Shown here piece after piece: positions 27,137 through 39,183 of a stretch of DNA of 64,000 nt. Numbering within the stretch: position 1 is the stretch's first letter; each line of letters starts with the position of its first letter. The translations under genes and the position numbers were made by a program. The stretch comes from Ficedula albicollis (lineage: Eukaryota > Chordata > Aves > Passeriformes > Muscicapidae). Under the pieces are notes generated by a model. It was not told the DNA's origin. It ran no database searches and saw only the letters and a program-made list of their open reading frames with translations. The stretch lies in contig NC_021681.1 in NCBI RefSeq assembly GCF_000247815.1, positions 23,630,789 through 23,694,788 on the forward strand, read 5' to 3'.

Positions 27137-27226
27137 TGTGCCACCAATATTTGCAGTCCCAGTGAATGTTTCACATCCAGCAAATACTGTGCCACCACCC
27201 AGTGAATGTTTCACATCCAGCAAATA
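27137..27226. repeat. Local tandem duplication
   Basis: CCCAGTGAATGTTTCACATC, then CAGCAAATA, occurs near 27158 and again near 27198, about 40 bp apart. CTGTGCCACC also occurs twice. The units are nearly identical. Confidence 0.85.
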
Positions 27227-27969
27227 TCTGATACCCACTGCACTTATTAAATGAATTAAATTAATTACCTCTCCCATTTGTCACTGGCAGCTCATAAATA
27301 TTTAGTTCTGTTTCTGTATCAGCTGATAATTTAAAATAAATCAGATAGAATCACAAGGTTTACCTGTATATCAACTTGTGCACTTAGAGGAGAAAATAAT
27401 AATTTATCTGATGTAATTGAAATAATCAGTTTAGAGTGAGGCTTTAGGAATAAACCCTGAGTGGGGTGGAGATAAATAATTAGTGGAAAATAATTGAGAT
27501 AACCTTAAAGAGGCTGCTCTGGTTTGGTTTTTCTGGGATGAGTCCAGGGCTCTCCTACCTGAGGATGTGCCAGTGAAACTTTGATTTTTTCCTTCTTGTT
27601 TGCAGAGCTCTCCACTCTGAGTAGAAATAATAACCCCAAACTCCAAAAGGAGACAAAATATCAAGGAAATGGTATTAAATATTGCAACATTTGTCACAGT
27701 AATAAACAGATAAAACCCATCCTTCGTGGGAAAGTGACACTGCACATGAGAGTCCTTTGATAAGTAGGGTGATAATTAAGTTTTCTCAGTTATCTGTCAG
27801 GATTTTTGCAAAGGTGTAGCAAAAATTCTGCAGAATTTGTCTGGTTAATCCATGTCTTTATCACTAGTGAAGCAGTAATATTTCCTTTATGTTTTTTTTT
27901 TAGTTATTTCCAGCTTTCTTCTTCAATGACTGTGCAGAAACATGGAATAACTCCAGGAACTCCTCCTGC

Positions 27970-27970
<1 letters not shown>
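27227..27970. other. Sequence without a recognised gene
   Basis: This is single-copy AT-rich DNA. The minus-strand open frame at 27431-27745 (104 codons) has no recognisable domain. The last bases before the C run are a pyrimidine-rich ACTCCTCCTGCT. Confidence 0.5.

Positions 27971-28034
<64 letters not shown>
27971..28034 (+). repeat. Poly(C) homopolymer, 64 bases
   Basis: There are 64 uninterrupted C residues preceded by CTCCTCCTGCT and followed by ATTCAGATTT and a run of 14 A. A short open frame through it is poly-proline and not meaningful. Confidence 0.95.
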
Positions 28035-29030
28035 ATTCAGATTTAAAAAAAAAAAAAAGGTAAACTTTGTCTTCTTTTAAAATCTACACCTATGTAAAGC
28101 GTATTTCTAATCATAGAAGTGATTTTTTAAAAGTAGATTACCCTTATTTGTACTAACATTCTCAGAGGTTATTGCACCTGGACTCATGTCTAATTGAATT
28201 AATTGTACCAGAATGGTCTTTTAAAGCTTAAATGTATTTTCCTCTTCTTGAATCTAGGATTAAATTACAGTGACCAGATGGTTGAAATTTTCCTTTTAAT
28301 GTGTTTATACACTGAATTATAGTTAGTATTTCTTTTTATTCTTCTAAGACAGGAGAAAATCTTCTTACTAAGTCTAAATATTAGTTAATAAATAGTTTTA
28401 TATTTTCACCTGGGATTTTTTTTCAGTGTAAAGTAATTATTAATTTCTGTGATGAGATCCCTGGGTTGGCAGTGAGATTTTCATAAACTCACCTGCATTT
28501 TTGACACAAATTTTGGGGACCACAGAGCTCTGGTTTCACAAACCTTTCCCTCCAACAGAGTCACAGATTGAAAATGGATCAAAATTCTTGGATTTTTAAC
28601 ACACTGCTGGAGTGGTAGATTTGAAAAGTACAATTTTGCTTCTTCTGGGAGTTTTTTTAACATAATTTTGAATTATAGCACTGCAAATAAAAATGCAAAT
28701 TGTATTTATTATTGATAAAACGTTGGCTGTCCAAATGAGTGAAAGGAAAAGTGAGTGGTTTTGGATTAGGATGGACATCCTGAGAAACAGTGGAACTTTC
28801 AGCAGGTCCTTCAGGAGAAAATTTAACTTAGTTTTATGTAGATGGGGTTGATCAGCCACGCTTTTCAAGCCTCTGGTGTTTATACAAGACATGAAGTTTA
28901 TTAGCACAAATAAAAAATAAGATTATTTGGGAGTTCTGAGTCAAAGCAATGCCCCAGTTATTGTCAAGCCACTGGGTTCTCATCAGGCACCACCTCCCAT
29001 CCTGCCAGGTGTCCCCGGATGGGGACAGAA
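28035..29030. other. AT-rich sequence without a recognised gene
   Basis: No transposon or tandem array is seen. Open frames on the minus strand at 28481-28907 are AT-rich and lack family features. Confidence 0.5.
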
Positions 29031-29092
29031 TTGATCATTTATTGATAATTTATCGATCATTTATTGATCATTTATTGATCATTTATTGATCG
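29031..29092. repeat. Short array of 12-bp TTGATCATTTAT units
   Basis: About five units of the form ATTGATCATTT repeat with a 12-base period, with variants TTGATAATTTAT and TCGATCATTTAT at the left. Each canonical unit contains the palindrome TGATCA. Confidence 0.88.
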
Positions 29093-30829
29093 TCTCCCTC
29101 CTGCTGATGCTGGGGAACATTTCTCAGACCAGGGAGATGCTGATTAATTCCCAAGAAGGTGGCAGAGGGATTCCCACAGGAATCTGCTGGAACATCCATT
29201 ACATCACCAGCAGCAAGTATATTGGGAAGGAAAAAAAAGAAGAAAAAATTAAGGTATTGAATTTGTATTTAGAGAAGGAATTTACAGTTCTAGTGCTCTA
29301 AACACAACCACTTTTTAAAGTGCATTGAGATTTAAAGAAAACTGTAGATTTTGAAAAAAGCGGTTTCAAATAACAATAAATAGAAAAATAGCACATTAAA
29401 TAAATATATAAACGAACAAATCAGATGGAATCCTCACACTGTGAGGAGAAGAGATCTATTGAATGATAAAAACCTACCCAGGGCATTAACAAAATGTGAC
29501 TTTCTGGGCTCTCTTGTCCCTGGCATGGTGCAAATCCAGCCCAGACCCAGCTGATGTCAGGACAAGGTTGTTAAACAAAGAGAAAAAGTTCACTATGCAG
29601 AGCCCAGAGCCTGGGATAAATTCTGCCTGATTTGGAAAATGGGCTGGAATGTTGCAGGAACACTCAGATTTCAGTGTCTGTCTAAACTCCAGCTTTAATT
29701 GAGCTCTGGGGATGTGGGGACTCAAAATTCTAATTTACTCCGGCGTTAAGTAGAAGGGAATGTAAAATCTCAGATATTTGCTGTATTTGGGTGTTGTGAG
29801 ATAAATTATCTATTCCTCCTCCAGGCAGGGGCTCAGATATTGACTCACAAAAACACACATGTGACCTTATATATATTTAAATATATTAATATCTATTTCC
29901 TAAAAGATGTGCCATAAAGCAGAGTTGTTTCCACTCATTCCATAGTTAATTTCTGCAGAAGTTCCAGCAGTTTATTAAGAGCAAATAATGAAAGTTCCTG
30001 CATGGAAAAAGTGGATTCCCAAACTGTAGTCCTTTCTTTGATGGAATTAAATGGTATTAATTTATATTATATTTATATTAATTTTATAATTATATCTGAA
30101 ACCATTATCAGTATTCAGTTCTCCTTCCTGTTGGTGGTTGTCTCGTTTTTGAAATTACTAATTTTACTAATGTCAAAATTATTTACTATTAAGACTATTT
30201 GCTATTAAAATTACTATTTTAAATTGACAGAAGCGTGTAGGTTTTGATTAAATTTTTAATTTCATAGAAAAATTGATTTAAAAAACCCTGTGATTTCAGG
30301 AATTTCTTCAGAGGAAAACAGATGGACTTAATATTTCAATTTGCAACAAAAAGTACTAATTCAGCTCTCTAACTACCAGCTATTAAGGTTATTCAGTTGA
30401 CTCTACTTATTTTTCTTAATTTAACCATGTTGAAAATACATTAAGTGTGAAATCCAAGGCATAATGGCATATGTTCATAAGGTTTTACAAATTAAATCTG
30501 GTTTTACATTCTTGAAGTGCTGATCACTGAATTAACCTCTATTTTTTTTCTTCACTGGACTCCCGTTTAAGAAGGTTCTGGTGATCTTGGGGTATGAATT
30601 TCAAAAATTTTAATAAAAATTTAAGACAAAATGGGGTTTAGGGGCCATGGTGGTTGAAGGTTGGACTTGATTTTGGAGTTCTTTTCTTGCCTTGAGTCTG
30701 ATTCTCTGATTTATTCTGGGTTGGTGAGCAAAGAGGGGGAAATTGGAACTTGTTGATTTTTGTGGCAATTTTCCTCAGCCCACAATATGAATAATCCACT
30801 GAAAGGTAAGAATCAAGAAACATTTATTG
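29093..30829. other. AT-rich sequence without a recognised gene
   Basis: Single-copy, AT-rich. The stretch 30045-30240 is very AT-rich (ATTATATTTATATTAATTT). No transposon tail or exon is supported. Confidence 0.5.
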
Positions 30830-31572
30830 CTGTAATTCCTTAAATTCTATGATTTATACAATTTACATTGCTTTATTCCATTATATTCTGTGATTTACAC
30901 AATTTATATTGTTTTATTCCCTTGCATTCTGTGATTTACACAATTTACATTGTTTTATTCCCTTGCATTCTGTGATTTACACAATTTACATTGTTTTATT
31001 CCCTTGCATTCTGTGATTTACACAATTTACATTGTTTTATTCCCTTGCATTCTGTGATTTACACAATTTACATTGTTTTATTCCCTTGCATTCTGTGATT
31101 TACACAATTTACATTGTTTTATTCCCTTGCATTCTGTGATTTACACAATTTACATTGTTTTATTCCCTTGCATTCTGTGATTTACACAATTTACATTGTT
31201 TTATTCCCTTGCATTCTGTGATTTACACAATTTACATTGTTTTATTCCCTTGCATTCTGTGATTTACACAATTTACATTGTTTTATTCCCTTGCATTCTG
31301 TGATTTACACAATTTACATTGTTTTATTCCCTTGCATTTTGTGATTTACACAATTTACATTGCTTTATTCTATGATATTCTGTGATTTACACAATTTACA
31401 TTGTTTTATTCCCTTGCATTCTGTGATTTACACAATTTACATTGTTTTATTCCCTTGCATTCTGTGATTTACACAATTTACATTGTTTTATTCCATTACA
31501 TTCTGTGATTTACACAATTTACATTGCTTTATTTCCTTAAATTCTGTGATTTACACAATTTACATTACTGTA
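30830..31572. repeat. Satellite/minisatellite of about 18 units of 41 bp
   Basis: The unit CTGTGATTTACACAATTTAC plus ATTGTTTTATTCCCTTGCATT repeats with an exact 41-base period; for example CTGTG at 30970 and 31011. The central units are identical. Edge units vary (TTGCTTTATTCCATTATATT at the left, TTGCTTTATTTCCTTAAATT at the right), and one variant unit near 31340-31390 (TTGCTTTATTCTATGATATT) sits inside the homogeneous block. This is the pattern expected from unequal crossing-over. Each unit contains ACAAT-TTAC-ATTGT, a short inverted repeat. Confidence 0.97.
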
Positions 31573-32446
31573 ATCTCACCTGGTTTTTTCTTGCTTCCCC
31601 TTTGACTGATAAATGCATTTGAAATGAGAATAATCTGGATTACAGCAAAGGCTCCAAATGAGAAATAATACTGTTTGTATCCCCTCACCAACTGAATAAT
31701 TCACAGGAAAAAAAGCCTCTTGTGGCTCCTGGTAATGTTCCTACTGAATAATTATCTATTGAATTTCAAGGGATAATTAATTGACTTCACTGAAAAGTGA
31801 AGTTTGAATTTCTCAGAATTCATTGATTTTACCACAAATCCTACCTTTTGTAAATGCAACAAAACAAAGGAGTGAAATTAAAAAAAAAAACAACAAAAAA
31901 AACCAAGAACAATTTTTTGAGATGCAGCTGGCAAAAGAGCACATCAATACACAATTAAACATTATACACAACTCCAATTATTTTAGAACTGTCTCTAGGA
32001 GAGTTTTCTTTTCAGGACTGTGCTAGTTTAAAATTTAAAAAAAAAAAAAAAAAATTGTGGTTCACAAATACTTCAGTTCCAGAATAGCTGTTAAGTATGA
32101 GCAGGGTAGGATGTCCTTTATGACACCCTGAATTCCCTTTAATTGCTGTTAGTCTGGATGAAGCAGAAAGGAAAGGCAATAAAGGGACCAACCTTTTCCT
32201 GTAAGCCTGACACACAATGATCTGCAATCTCCATTCCCCACTGCACTCTGGAATGCTCAAGCTCTGTTTGTTTGAATTCAGTATTTATGATTATAAATTA
32301 TCTCCTCATAACCAAAGTCATTTGCATAAGAAAATTATCTTCCATCAAGTGGGATTTTACTGCTTGTGTTTTAATACTTTAACAGCCTGTTAGTATGGAG
32401 ATAATTAAAGGGATCCTGTAAACTCTAATTTAATCTGAAAGTTACC

Positions 32447-32447
<1 letters not shown>
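31573..32447. other. AT-rich sequence with A runs
   Basis: A-rich runs occur at 31881-31903 and 32037-32054. Nothing else is recognised. Confidence 0.5.

Positions 32448-32492
<45 letters not shown>
32448..32492 (+). repeat. Poly(A) run of about 45 bases
   Basis: A continuous A run follows GTTACCC and is followed by GAAGGAAAAAGC. No upstream AATAAA at a convincing distance or retrocopy body was recognised, so it is listed as a homopolymer. Confidence 0.9.
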
Positions 32493-32494
<2 letters not shown>

Positions 32495-32640
32495 AGGAAA
32501 AAGCTGGTGTGGAATTTAGCACTCCCTTTAAATATTCTCATAAACAAAAGGGGGAAATGTTTTAGTGAACTTAAAACTGAATAAGCTAAAATGAAGAAAA
32601 ATCACTAAACCAGGTGCTGCATCACCAACAACAGGAAAAT

Positions 32641-32700
32641 ATAGAATCATGGAATTCTTGTGGTTGGAAAAGGCCTGAGTCCATTTCCTTATGTTTTTGT
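32641..32700 (-). mobile_element. Short CR1 LINE 3' tail, antisense
   Basis: ATAGAATCATGGAATTCTTG then TGGTTGGAAAAGGCC matches the reverse complement of the CR1 3' end (ATAGAATCATGGAATGGTTT, then GGTTGGAAGGGACC). Only about 50-60 bp is recognisable before similarity is lost. Confidence 0.6.
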
Positions 32701-33555
32701 TGAAGTTGCCTCTCCACGTGCACATCCCATGGCAGAATGGGATTAACCAAATTCTGTGTCCTTTACACATTATTGATTGTAAAAGTGCCTCAAGGTATGG
32801 TCCCTTCATGGAAAGGGAGAAATACATGAGAGAAAGAAATGAAAGAAATAAATGGAATAGAAAAGGGTTAATGGAGTGATAATTGAACAGGAATTTACAC
32901 CAGAACAATCATATTTTGTGGTCAATGCTCTGCTTGTAAATAGAAAAATATTCTCCTATTTAATTTATTAGGCCAAAGCAGAGTTGTCTCTATCTGTGTT
33001 GAAGGAGATAATTATGAACAGGGAGGAAAAGTGTAGAATAAAGCAGAGTAGCTGATGAAATATTCTATTTTTCTATTATTATTCTATAGAAACATCTATT
33101 CATGGTGTTACAATCTTCCCTCTTGTTTTATTCTAACTGTAAATGCTTCAGCAGTAACTCAGAGAGGAAGAATTCTGTGTGATTATCTGAGCAGCCTTTT
33201 CAGGAGCTGTAAATTCCTGTCCTGAGGTTCCCACCCCAATCAGCTCTGTGGGGGAAACCCAGCTCAACATTTTCATTTGTGTCCTCAGGTTCCTGTAAGA
33301 ATGAAACTTACCTTAAACATGACATCAGAACCAGGCAATGATTTTGCTGAAGGTTGCAGGGGTGGTTATTGATCAAACCAGAATTGTGATATCACCCATT
33401 CATTCACATCTCAGGTGTTTGGGCTTTTTAACACTGACTAAATTTTCTGGAAATGTTCCTCAGAAATCAGAGAAACCCACGAAATATCTTTGTCTGGCTT
33501 GTTTGCTTGGTTGGTTGGTTGGTTTGTAGCTTTCTTTAATTTATTTTTTTTTTTT

Positions 33556-33668
33556 GTCTGTTTCTAACTTAAAATGTGATTACTTACTTATGAATGAATG
33601 AAGAAATCAGCTGTCTGTTTAGAACTTAAAATGTGATTACTTACTTATGAATGAAGAAATCAGCAGTC
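33556..33668. repeat. Tandem pair of about 57-bp units
   Basis: GTCTGTTT(C/A)TAACTTAAAATG-type sequence begins at 33556 and 33613. Both units continue through GTGATTACTTACTTATGAATG to GAAATCAGC. The first unit has one extra GAAT repeat. A TTGG microsatellite at 33508-33524 lies just upstream. Confidence 0.9.
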
Positions 33669-33698
33669 TGTTTAGCATAAGTATCCTAATAGTGCTGT

Positions 33699-33800
33699 CA
33701 CAGAATCACAAAATGGTTTGGGATGGAACAGACCTTGAAGATTATCCCAAACCCCTGCAGGGACACCTCCCAGTAGACCAGGATGCTCCAAGCTCCATCT
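33699..33800 (-). mobile_element. CR1 LINE 3' tail, antisense
   Basis: The block reads CACAGAATCACAAAATGGTT, TGGGATGGAACAGACCTTGA, AGATTATCCCAAACCCCTGC, GGGACACCTCCCAGTAGACC and AGGATGCTCCAAGCTCCAT. This is the reverse complement of the classic CR1 3' end, in the correct order. Similarity ends near 33800. Confidence 0.88.
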
Positions 33801-34354
33801 ATTTATTTTCCAAGCTCTGCATTTTACAAAAAGAAAAAAAAAAAAAATTGAAATTCCAACCTGCTATAAAAGTTGCTCAGCCAAAGGGATTAAAGATCCA
33901 TAAGGAGTTCCCAAAAGTGCCCTCAGGAATGACTCCAGGATTATTTGTGAGTGCTGTGGAATGGTGGAATTTAGTAAAGAAACTTAGGCCACCCCTTGAA
34001 AACTTCCTAAAAGTTCAAATCTCCCTCTTCACAGCCAAATGTGTTTCCTGTAGTTTTGGCTTTGCTCACTTGCATACCTGAGAGAAGAATTTAACCTGGA
34101 AAAGTTTTCACTTTTTTATTTGCAACTCCTCACGAGCTGGCTGATCCCAACTTCAGCCATCCTGGGACTCTGTGGGAGGAAATGTGGAGTCCCAGGGGAT
34201 GTCAGTGGGGTTTTGTCATTCACCTGTGACCTCACTGCCAGAAAAGTGCACCAGAAGCCACTCAGGGACTCAACTCTCCGGCACTGCGAATCATAAAATG
34301 CAAAATTAATAAAAAAAGCCAATCAGAAAAAGACTCTCAAAGTCCCATGGAAAT
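33801..34354. other. Sequence without a recognised gene
   Basis: A 15-base A run is at 33833-33847. An open frame that starts in the CR1 tail at 33647 and runs to 34081 is not supported as coding. Nothing else is recognised. Confidence 0.5.
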
Positions 34355-34622
34355 GCATTTTGTTAATTTTTTTTTTTTTTCATGTGAGCAATCAATCCCA
34401 CTTATCTATTAGAACCTGGATTCATTGGGTAATGATTCTTGATTGGTATTCTCTCTTCATCCCTGCACTCCGAAGGAGATTTTTTGTCGCATTTTGTTAA
34501 TTTTTTTTTTTTTTCATGTGAGCAATCAATCCCACTTATCTATTAGAACCTGGATTCATTGGGTAATGATTCTTGGTTGGTATTCTCTCTTCATCCCTGC
34601 ACTCTGAAGGAGATTTTTTGTT
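34355..34622. repeat. Tandem pair of 134-bp units
   Basis: GCATTTTGTTAA followed by a T run and CATGTGAGCAATCAATCCC begins at 34355 and again at 34489. The units run through CTTCATCCCTGCACTC to GGAGATTTTTTG. I could see only two substitutions between them (TTGATTGG/TTGGTTGG and CTCCGAAG/CTCTGAAG). Confidence 0.94.
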
Positions 34623-34989
34623 AACGCCTCAGGTTTTCTAGGGTTTGCAAGTTTTAACTTTAAGTTCCCTCTCACTAACACTTTGTCTCTCTGCTGAACT
34701 GAGTTCTTTTAACATATTTTTATCACCATAAAGCCCATTCACTGTTTCCCAACACAAACCCACTGCTTCCAATCACTCTTTCCCTCCCGCTCTCACATCC
34801 TGGTGCTCACTCCAGAGGTCACCGCCTCCACCTTGCCATTATTTTATGATGGATGCATTTTCTGGGACTCTTTGTGTCACTTGATCATTGATCACTTCCC
34901 CCCTCTCTTTACAATAGACGTGCCAATACCAATTAATCTTGAACCACTTGTTATTTTGTGACCTTTAAAAAGGCCACGTCTCATGATTT

Positions 34990-35213
34990 ATTCGCTTCTG
35001 CTGGGTGCATCCAGAGATTGTTTGGCTGTGGGAGAATCAGGGGCTTTCTGTGATTTTTAAACTCATTTCCTCTGCTCCAAATGAACCCCCATCAAGCCAT
35101 ATTGACATTCTCACTCCGCTGGAGACTGGTAAATGTTATCTGGAGAACTGTTCTGTTTGATTTCCTAATTTTAATTGCTCGAGGCGATTCCTCCAGCGCT
35201 TAAATTAATTATG
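34990..35213. promoter_or_regulatory. Candidate conserved noncoding element
   Basis: This single-copy block contains TTTCCTAATTTTAATTGC, TCGAGGCGATTCCTCC and CTTAAATTAATTATGGAG, with homeodomain-type TAATT cores and CpGs retained in CpG-poor DNA. Retained CpG next to TAAT motifs is typical of constrained noncoding DNA; not verified. Confidence 0.2.
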
Positions 35214-38200
35214 GAGAAGGAGGCTTGCAGGCACTGCAGAGGGAAGGTGGTCCTGCTGTGGAGAGCAGCAGGGTGCAGGATGGAGCTGGGGATGGGCTGG
35301 GAGCAGCCAGGTGGCAGATGCTGGGGAGGTGGAAGAGAAGGAGCAGAAAAGGAGGAGCTTGTGGATGTCTTCATGTGGAGAGGCAGAGCTCTCTTTTTAA
35401 AAGGTAAGGATTTGCTGAGTTGTTTTTTTTTTTCCTATTTTTTTTCCTCTATCTAGTTTTCTAGTTTCAAGTAAATAATGTATTGCTTTTCCCTGTTGTA
35501 TTAAAATTCACAGTTTAATAGTTTTATAACATTTCTTCTTTATTAATAATTTTTTTTTCCAAATAGATGAACTAATTCTAACATTTCAAAACTAAGTTGT
35601 ACTTCTAAAGTAATTTTTAAAGAAAAGGACCATTATCCCCTCTCCTGGGTAAGGACAGCTATTCATGATTTTATGTTAATCTGTTTCTCCAGATTGTAAT
35701 AATCATGTTCTTTTTCCATATAATTCAAATATACTTCACTGGAGAGATCTTTGCCTGGAGGAGCTGGAGAGGGCAAATATTAATATAAATTTTACTATTG
35801 GCAACTATTGCTATTTGACCCTCTCATAAGTTCTTGTCTGCTCCTTCTGTGGGATCTGGAGTCCATATTTTTGACTGACTTGCAGAAAATTAAAGTTAAA
35901 TGTCAGCCCACCAGAGTATGGCTTTGAAAGTCAGAGTTTTCATTTCTTTCAGACCTCATATACTCATCTCAGTATATGGCATCTTGCTTTAAGGATCACT
36001 TCTACAATTTATTTATGTAAAATGCTGGAATCAAATCTACTATTACATAGTAAGAAAAGTACCACGGGCCATAGTTTGAAATCCTGTCTCAAAAGAGCAA
36101 TTATAAATAAAAATCACTTATCTGTGAACATAACATTGATCAAATCCATACCAGGTGTGGATCTGTTGTATTCAATGAATGTCAAACCTCACACTGAATT
36201 TTTCAATCCCAAACCAAAAGATTTTGCTGTTCACACAGAGGAAAACTTCTGTAAAGGTTGTTTTACTTGCTGGGATTTAGCCCAGATCAAAGAATTCCAG
36301 GTTCAGGCAGTGCCTCAGAGACTGACAGCCGAGAGTCACCTGAGGAAAATGAAATGCACCCAGGCTGATGAAATCCTTGCTCCTGGTGATGCCCATGGAG
36401 AGCTGTGTCTGTGTCTGTGCTTGTGGGCATCAAACCAGTCTGAGCTGAACTAAGAGTCCTGGTAATTTAACAGATCCTTGCAGTTTCCTCCCCAGAAAGG
36501 TGAAGATGAAAAGTACTCGTTCTTGTTTTGTTCTCCTGGATGCAAAAGCTGAAAACCTTAAATGCAGTTTAAAAATCGTGTACAAACCTCAGTTTATAAG
36601 TAATCACCCTCTTCTAATGCCCAAATGGGAAATCCACAGCTGCTTTTGCTCCCTGGCCAGCTGAGGATGGATTTCCCCCTCTGTTTGTTTAGTTCATTTT
36701 CTTAAGGACCAGGCAAAATTTGCTGAAGGGGGTGAATGAGCCATTGTGGGAAAACTTTGACCTGAGTGGGGGAAGAGAGATAAAACTGATAGTGCAAAAT
36801 TTGGAGGCATTGTTGCCATCAGGTGTTGGTGGGCTTGAGGTGATCCTGGGCCCTCTGAGCAGGGAGAAAGGTGAATTAAGGCTCAGCTCAGGTGTCAGCA
36901 GCAGCTGCTCTGCTCTGCTCAGCTGCACACTCCTGCTCCAGACCAGGTGAGCTCATGCAGCCCCTTCCACCCCAACACTTGACTTGAAATTACCAAATCC
37001 CCTCACACTCCTTGTGAGCTGAGAGCACACCCAGGGACCAAAGGGACACATTGATTGGGGTAATTTAGTGGGACAGATAATTGGCCTGTGGGACAGGCTC
37101 TTACAGCTTTTTTGGGAGAAAGAGAAGAGGAAAATATGAAGAAAAGCACGTGAGGAATGTTTGTCACATCTGATGGAGTAAAAGGAGTTTGGCAGGGAAA
37201 TGTCAGAAAGACAGGGATTTACTTTCTTCCTGAGAAAAAAGAGCCTTGCCCTTGCTTTCAGATCCTCTCTGAGTCCAAGAGACAATTTCGACCATAAAGA
37301 CCAGATTTCCAGGAAAGAACACTCTAATGGCCCAATCCTAGAAAGCATGGAGGAAGAAGCCCAGAGTGAGTGTGGATTAATTCCAGTTATATTCAACTCT
37401 GCCTTTAGTCTTCACGTTTTGTGGCACTTGGAGGGACTGAGCACGGTGCTGAACATGCACCTCTGCAGGCAGGAGTGATTTCTGGGTCAGTGCTGTCCTT
37501 CCAATGCACCAACCCAACCCAACCCAACCCCACCCAGTCATGAGGTTCTCAGGAATCAGGAACGTGGCCCTGCAGCCCTTTGCTGCCTCTGGTAATTCAT
37601 CCTGCATTTACTCATTGCTTCTTTTGGTGTTTCAGCCTTGTTCATATCACTCCACAGCAAAACCTTGCTCTTTTGGCAATGAGCTCAGGCTCTGGGGGGG
37701 TGGAAAAAAAAAAAATTAAATTCTTAAATTTCCCAGCCCTTCAATGCACAAGTAAAAAAACTTCCAAACTGTTGCTGTCATTTTAAAGGCAGAAGAGTTT
37801 CTACCTTTCTGAAAACAGTGGTGCAAGAAAGACAGCTCTGCACTCCTATGGTGTTTGACATTTTCTGCACAGCAGATATTGACTCCAACACTCCCTTGAC
37901 AGAGCACAAAAATTCATTTTGTGAATTGTATTGACAGCCTAAGTAGGCTCTTTCTTCTCCCTTGAATAAGCTTCTCTAACTTATTAACTCAGCCTTGAGG
38001 GGTTGGAATATTTACATCCAAAACGGAGATTTGTTTACAGCCCAACATGTAGTTTGATATTCAGGAGTCATGGGATGAAAGTTCCTGTGAAATCAAACTG
38101 CTGTAAAACTTCCCAGAGCTCCCCAGTGATGAGGAGATGTCCTTGTACAACAACCCTACAACATCATATGGATATTCAGCTCCAGGCACACTCTAAAGTG

Positions 38201-38629
38201 ACAATTTCCTCATTTGTCATGAATTTCAATCCCCAGAACAAGCCTGCCTTGTGATGTTGAGGTAAAAAAAAAGAGAATTTTAGAAATTCACTTCAGGTAA
38301 TTTTAACTGATGGAAAAGGAGCTTTGATTTAATTGGAATAAACCCCATGATTTCGTACCAGAAAACTCACCAATACTGCAAACACCCCCCACAGCCATGA
38401 CTCTAATTTTGATGACAAGCAGAGAAAGAAGTCTCCAGGATTATTATTTAATAAATCATGATTTGATTAGAACTTCTTCTTCATCCTTTTTAGCAGCACA
38501 CCTGGAATACATCAGCTCTCCCAAGATAGCAAATTTTCCAAAGGTTTCATAAGTGATGAGCCAGATTTCAGAGGACTCTATCTCAGTTCATTTGGTTCTC
38601 ATACCCTAAACAGACCAAGATGAGTTGGG
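35214..38629. other. Mixed sequence without a recognised gene
   Basis: A purine-rich, GC-richer stretch at 35214-35400 ends in TTTAAAAGGTAAGG, which resembles a splice donor, but the encoded peptide is low complexity. The open frame at 36022-36453 (143 codons) has no recognisable domain. An ACCCA run lies near 37504-37530. No transposon tail is seen. Confidence 0.45.
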
Positions 38630-38704
38630 TTTTTTGGTTTTGGGGTTTTTTGTTTTTTTTTTGGGTTTTTTGGTTTTGGGGTTTTTTTTTTTTTTTTTTT
38701 TTTG
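38628..38704 (+). repeat. T/G low-complexity tract
   Basis: GGGTTTTTTGGTTTTGGGG-type phrases repeat and end in a run of about 21 T. It is a strand-asymmetric TTTTGG simple repeat. Confidence 0.85.
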
Positions 38705-39183
38705 GTTATGGAACCATCCATATGTGCCTGGATAAATGAAGATGAAAATTGGCTGCCTTTTCAAAGGCTAATTCAAGAAACTTCCAAAGTCTTCTGTTCT
38801 TTCTACTGATCCATCAACGTTTTCATAAACCAACTGTTTTCATTTCAAGCTGTGTAGGTTCAGCCAAATAGGATAAATCTGTTCAGATTCTTTTTAATTG
38901 GGAGAAAGTGAGGGAACAGCCACTCTTCCTTAAAATCTCTTTGGTTCAGTGCAGCTGTGGCAGCCAGGGGAGCTCATTAAACCCCATTCAGGCTTTTCCA
39001 GACCTAAACCAAGTGTTTGTCTTCCAACCTGCTGCTCCCTGTGAAAATTCCTGCTTTTTCACTGAGCTCTGCTCTCAAGTAGAAATGGAGATTTGGGTGT
39101 ATCCCTATTCCCTGATCAGGGCTTTGAGTTGGTGCTGTGGGTTCCACGTTAGGGTGGGTTTGGAGCTCTGGGATGAGCTTCTT

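Noticed and set aside
29031..31572. CRISPR-like arrays at the 12-bp and 41-bp repeats
   Set aside because: These are head-to-tail tandem repeats with no variable spacers, in a vertebrate-type genome.
32448..32492. A45 run as the tail of a plus-strand retrocopy
   Set aside because: No AATAAA hexamer at suitable distance and no mRNA-like body were recognised upstream.
35175..35456. 93-codon frame ending at TTTAAAAGGTAAGG
   Set aside because: The peptide is low-complexity Gly/Glu/Arg from a purine-rich stretch, and no acceptor or partner exon was found.
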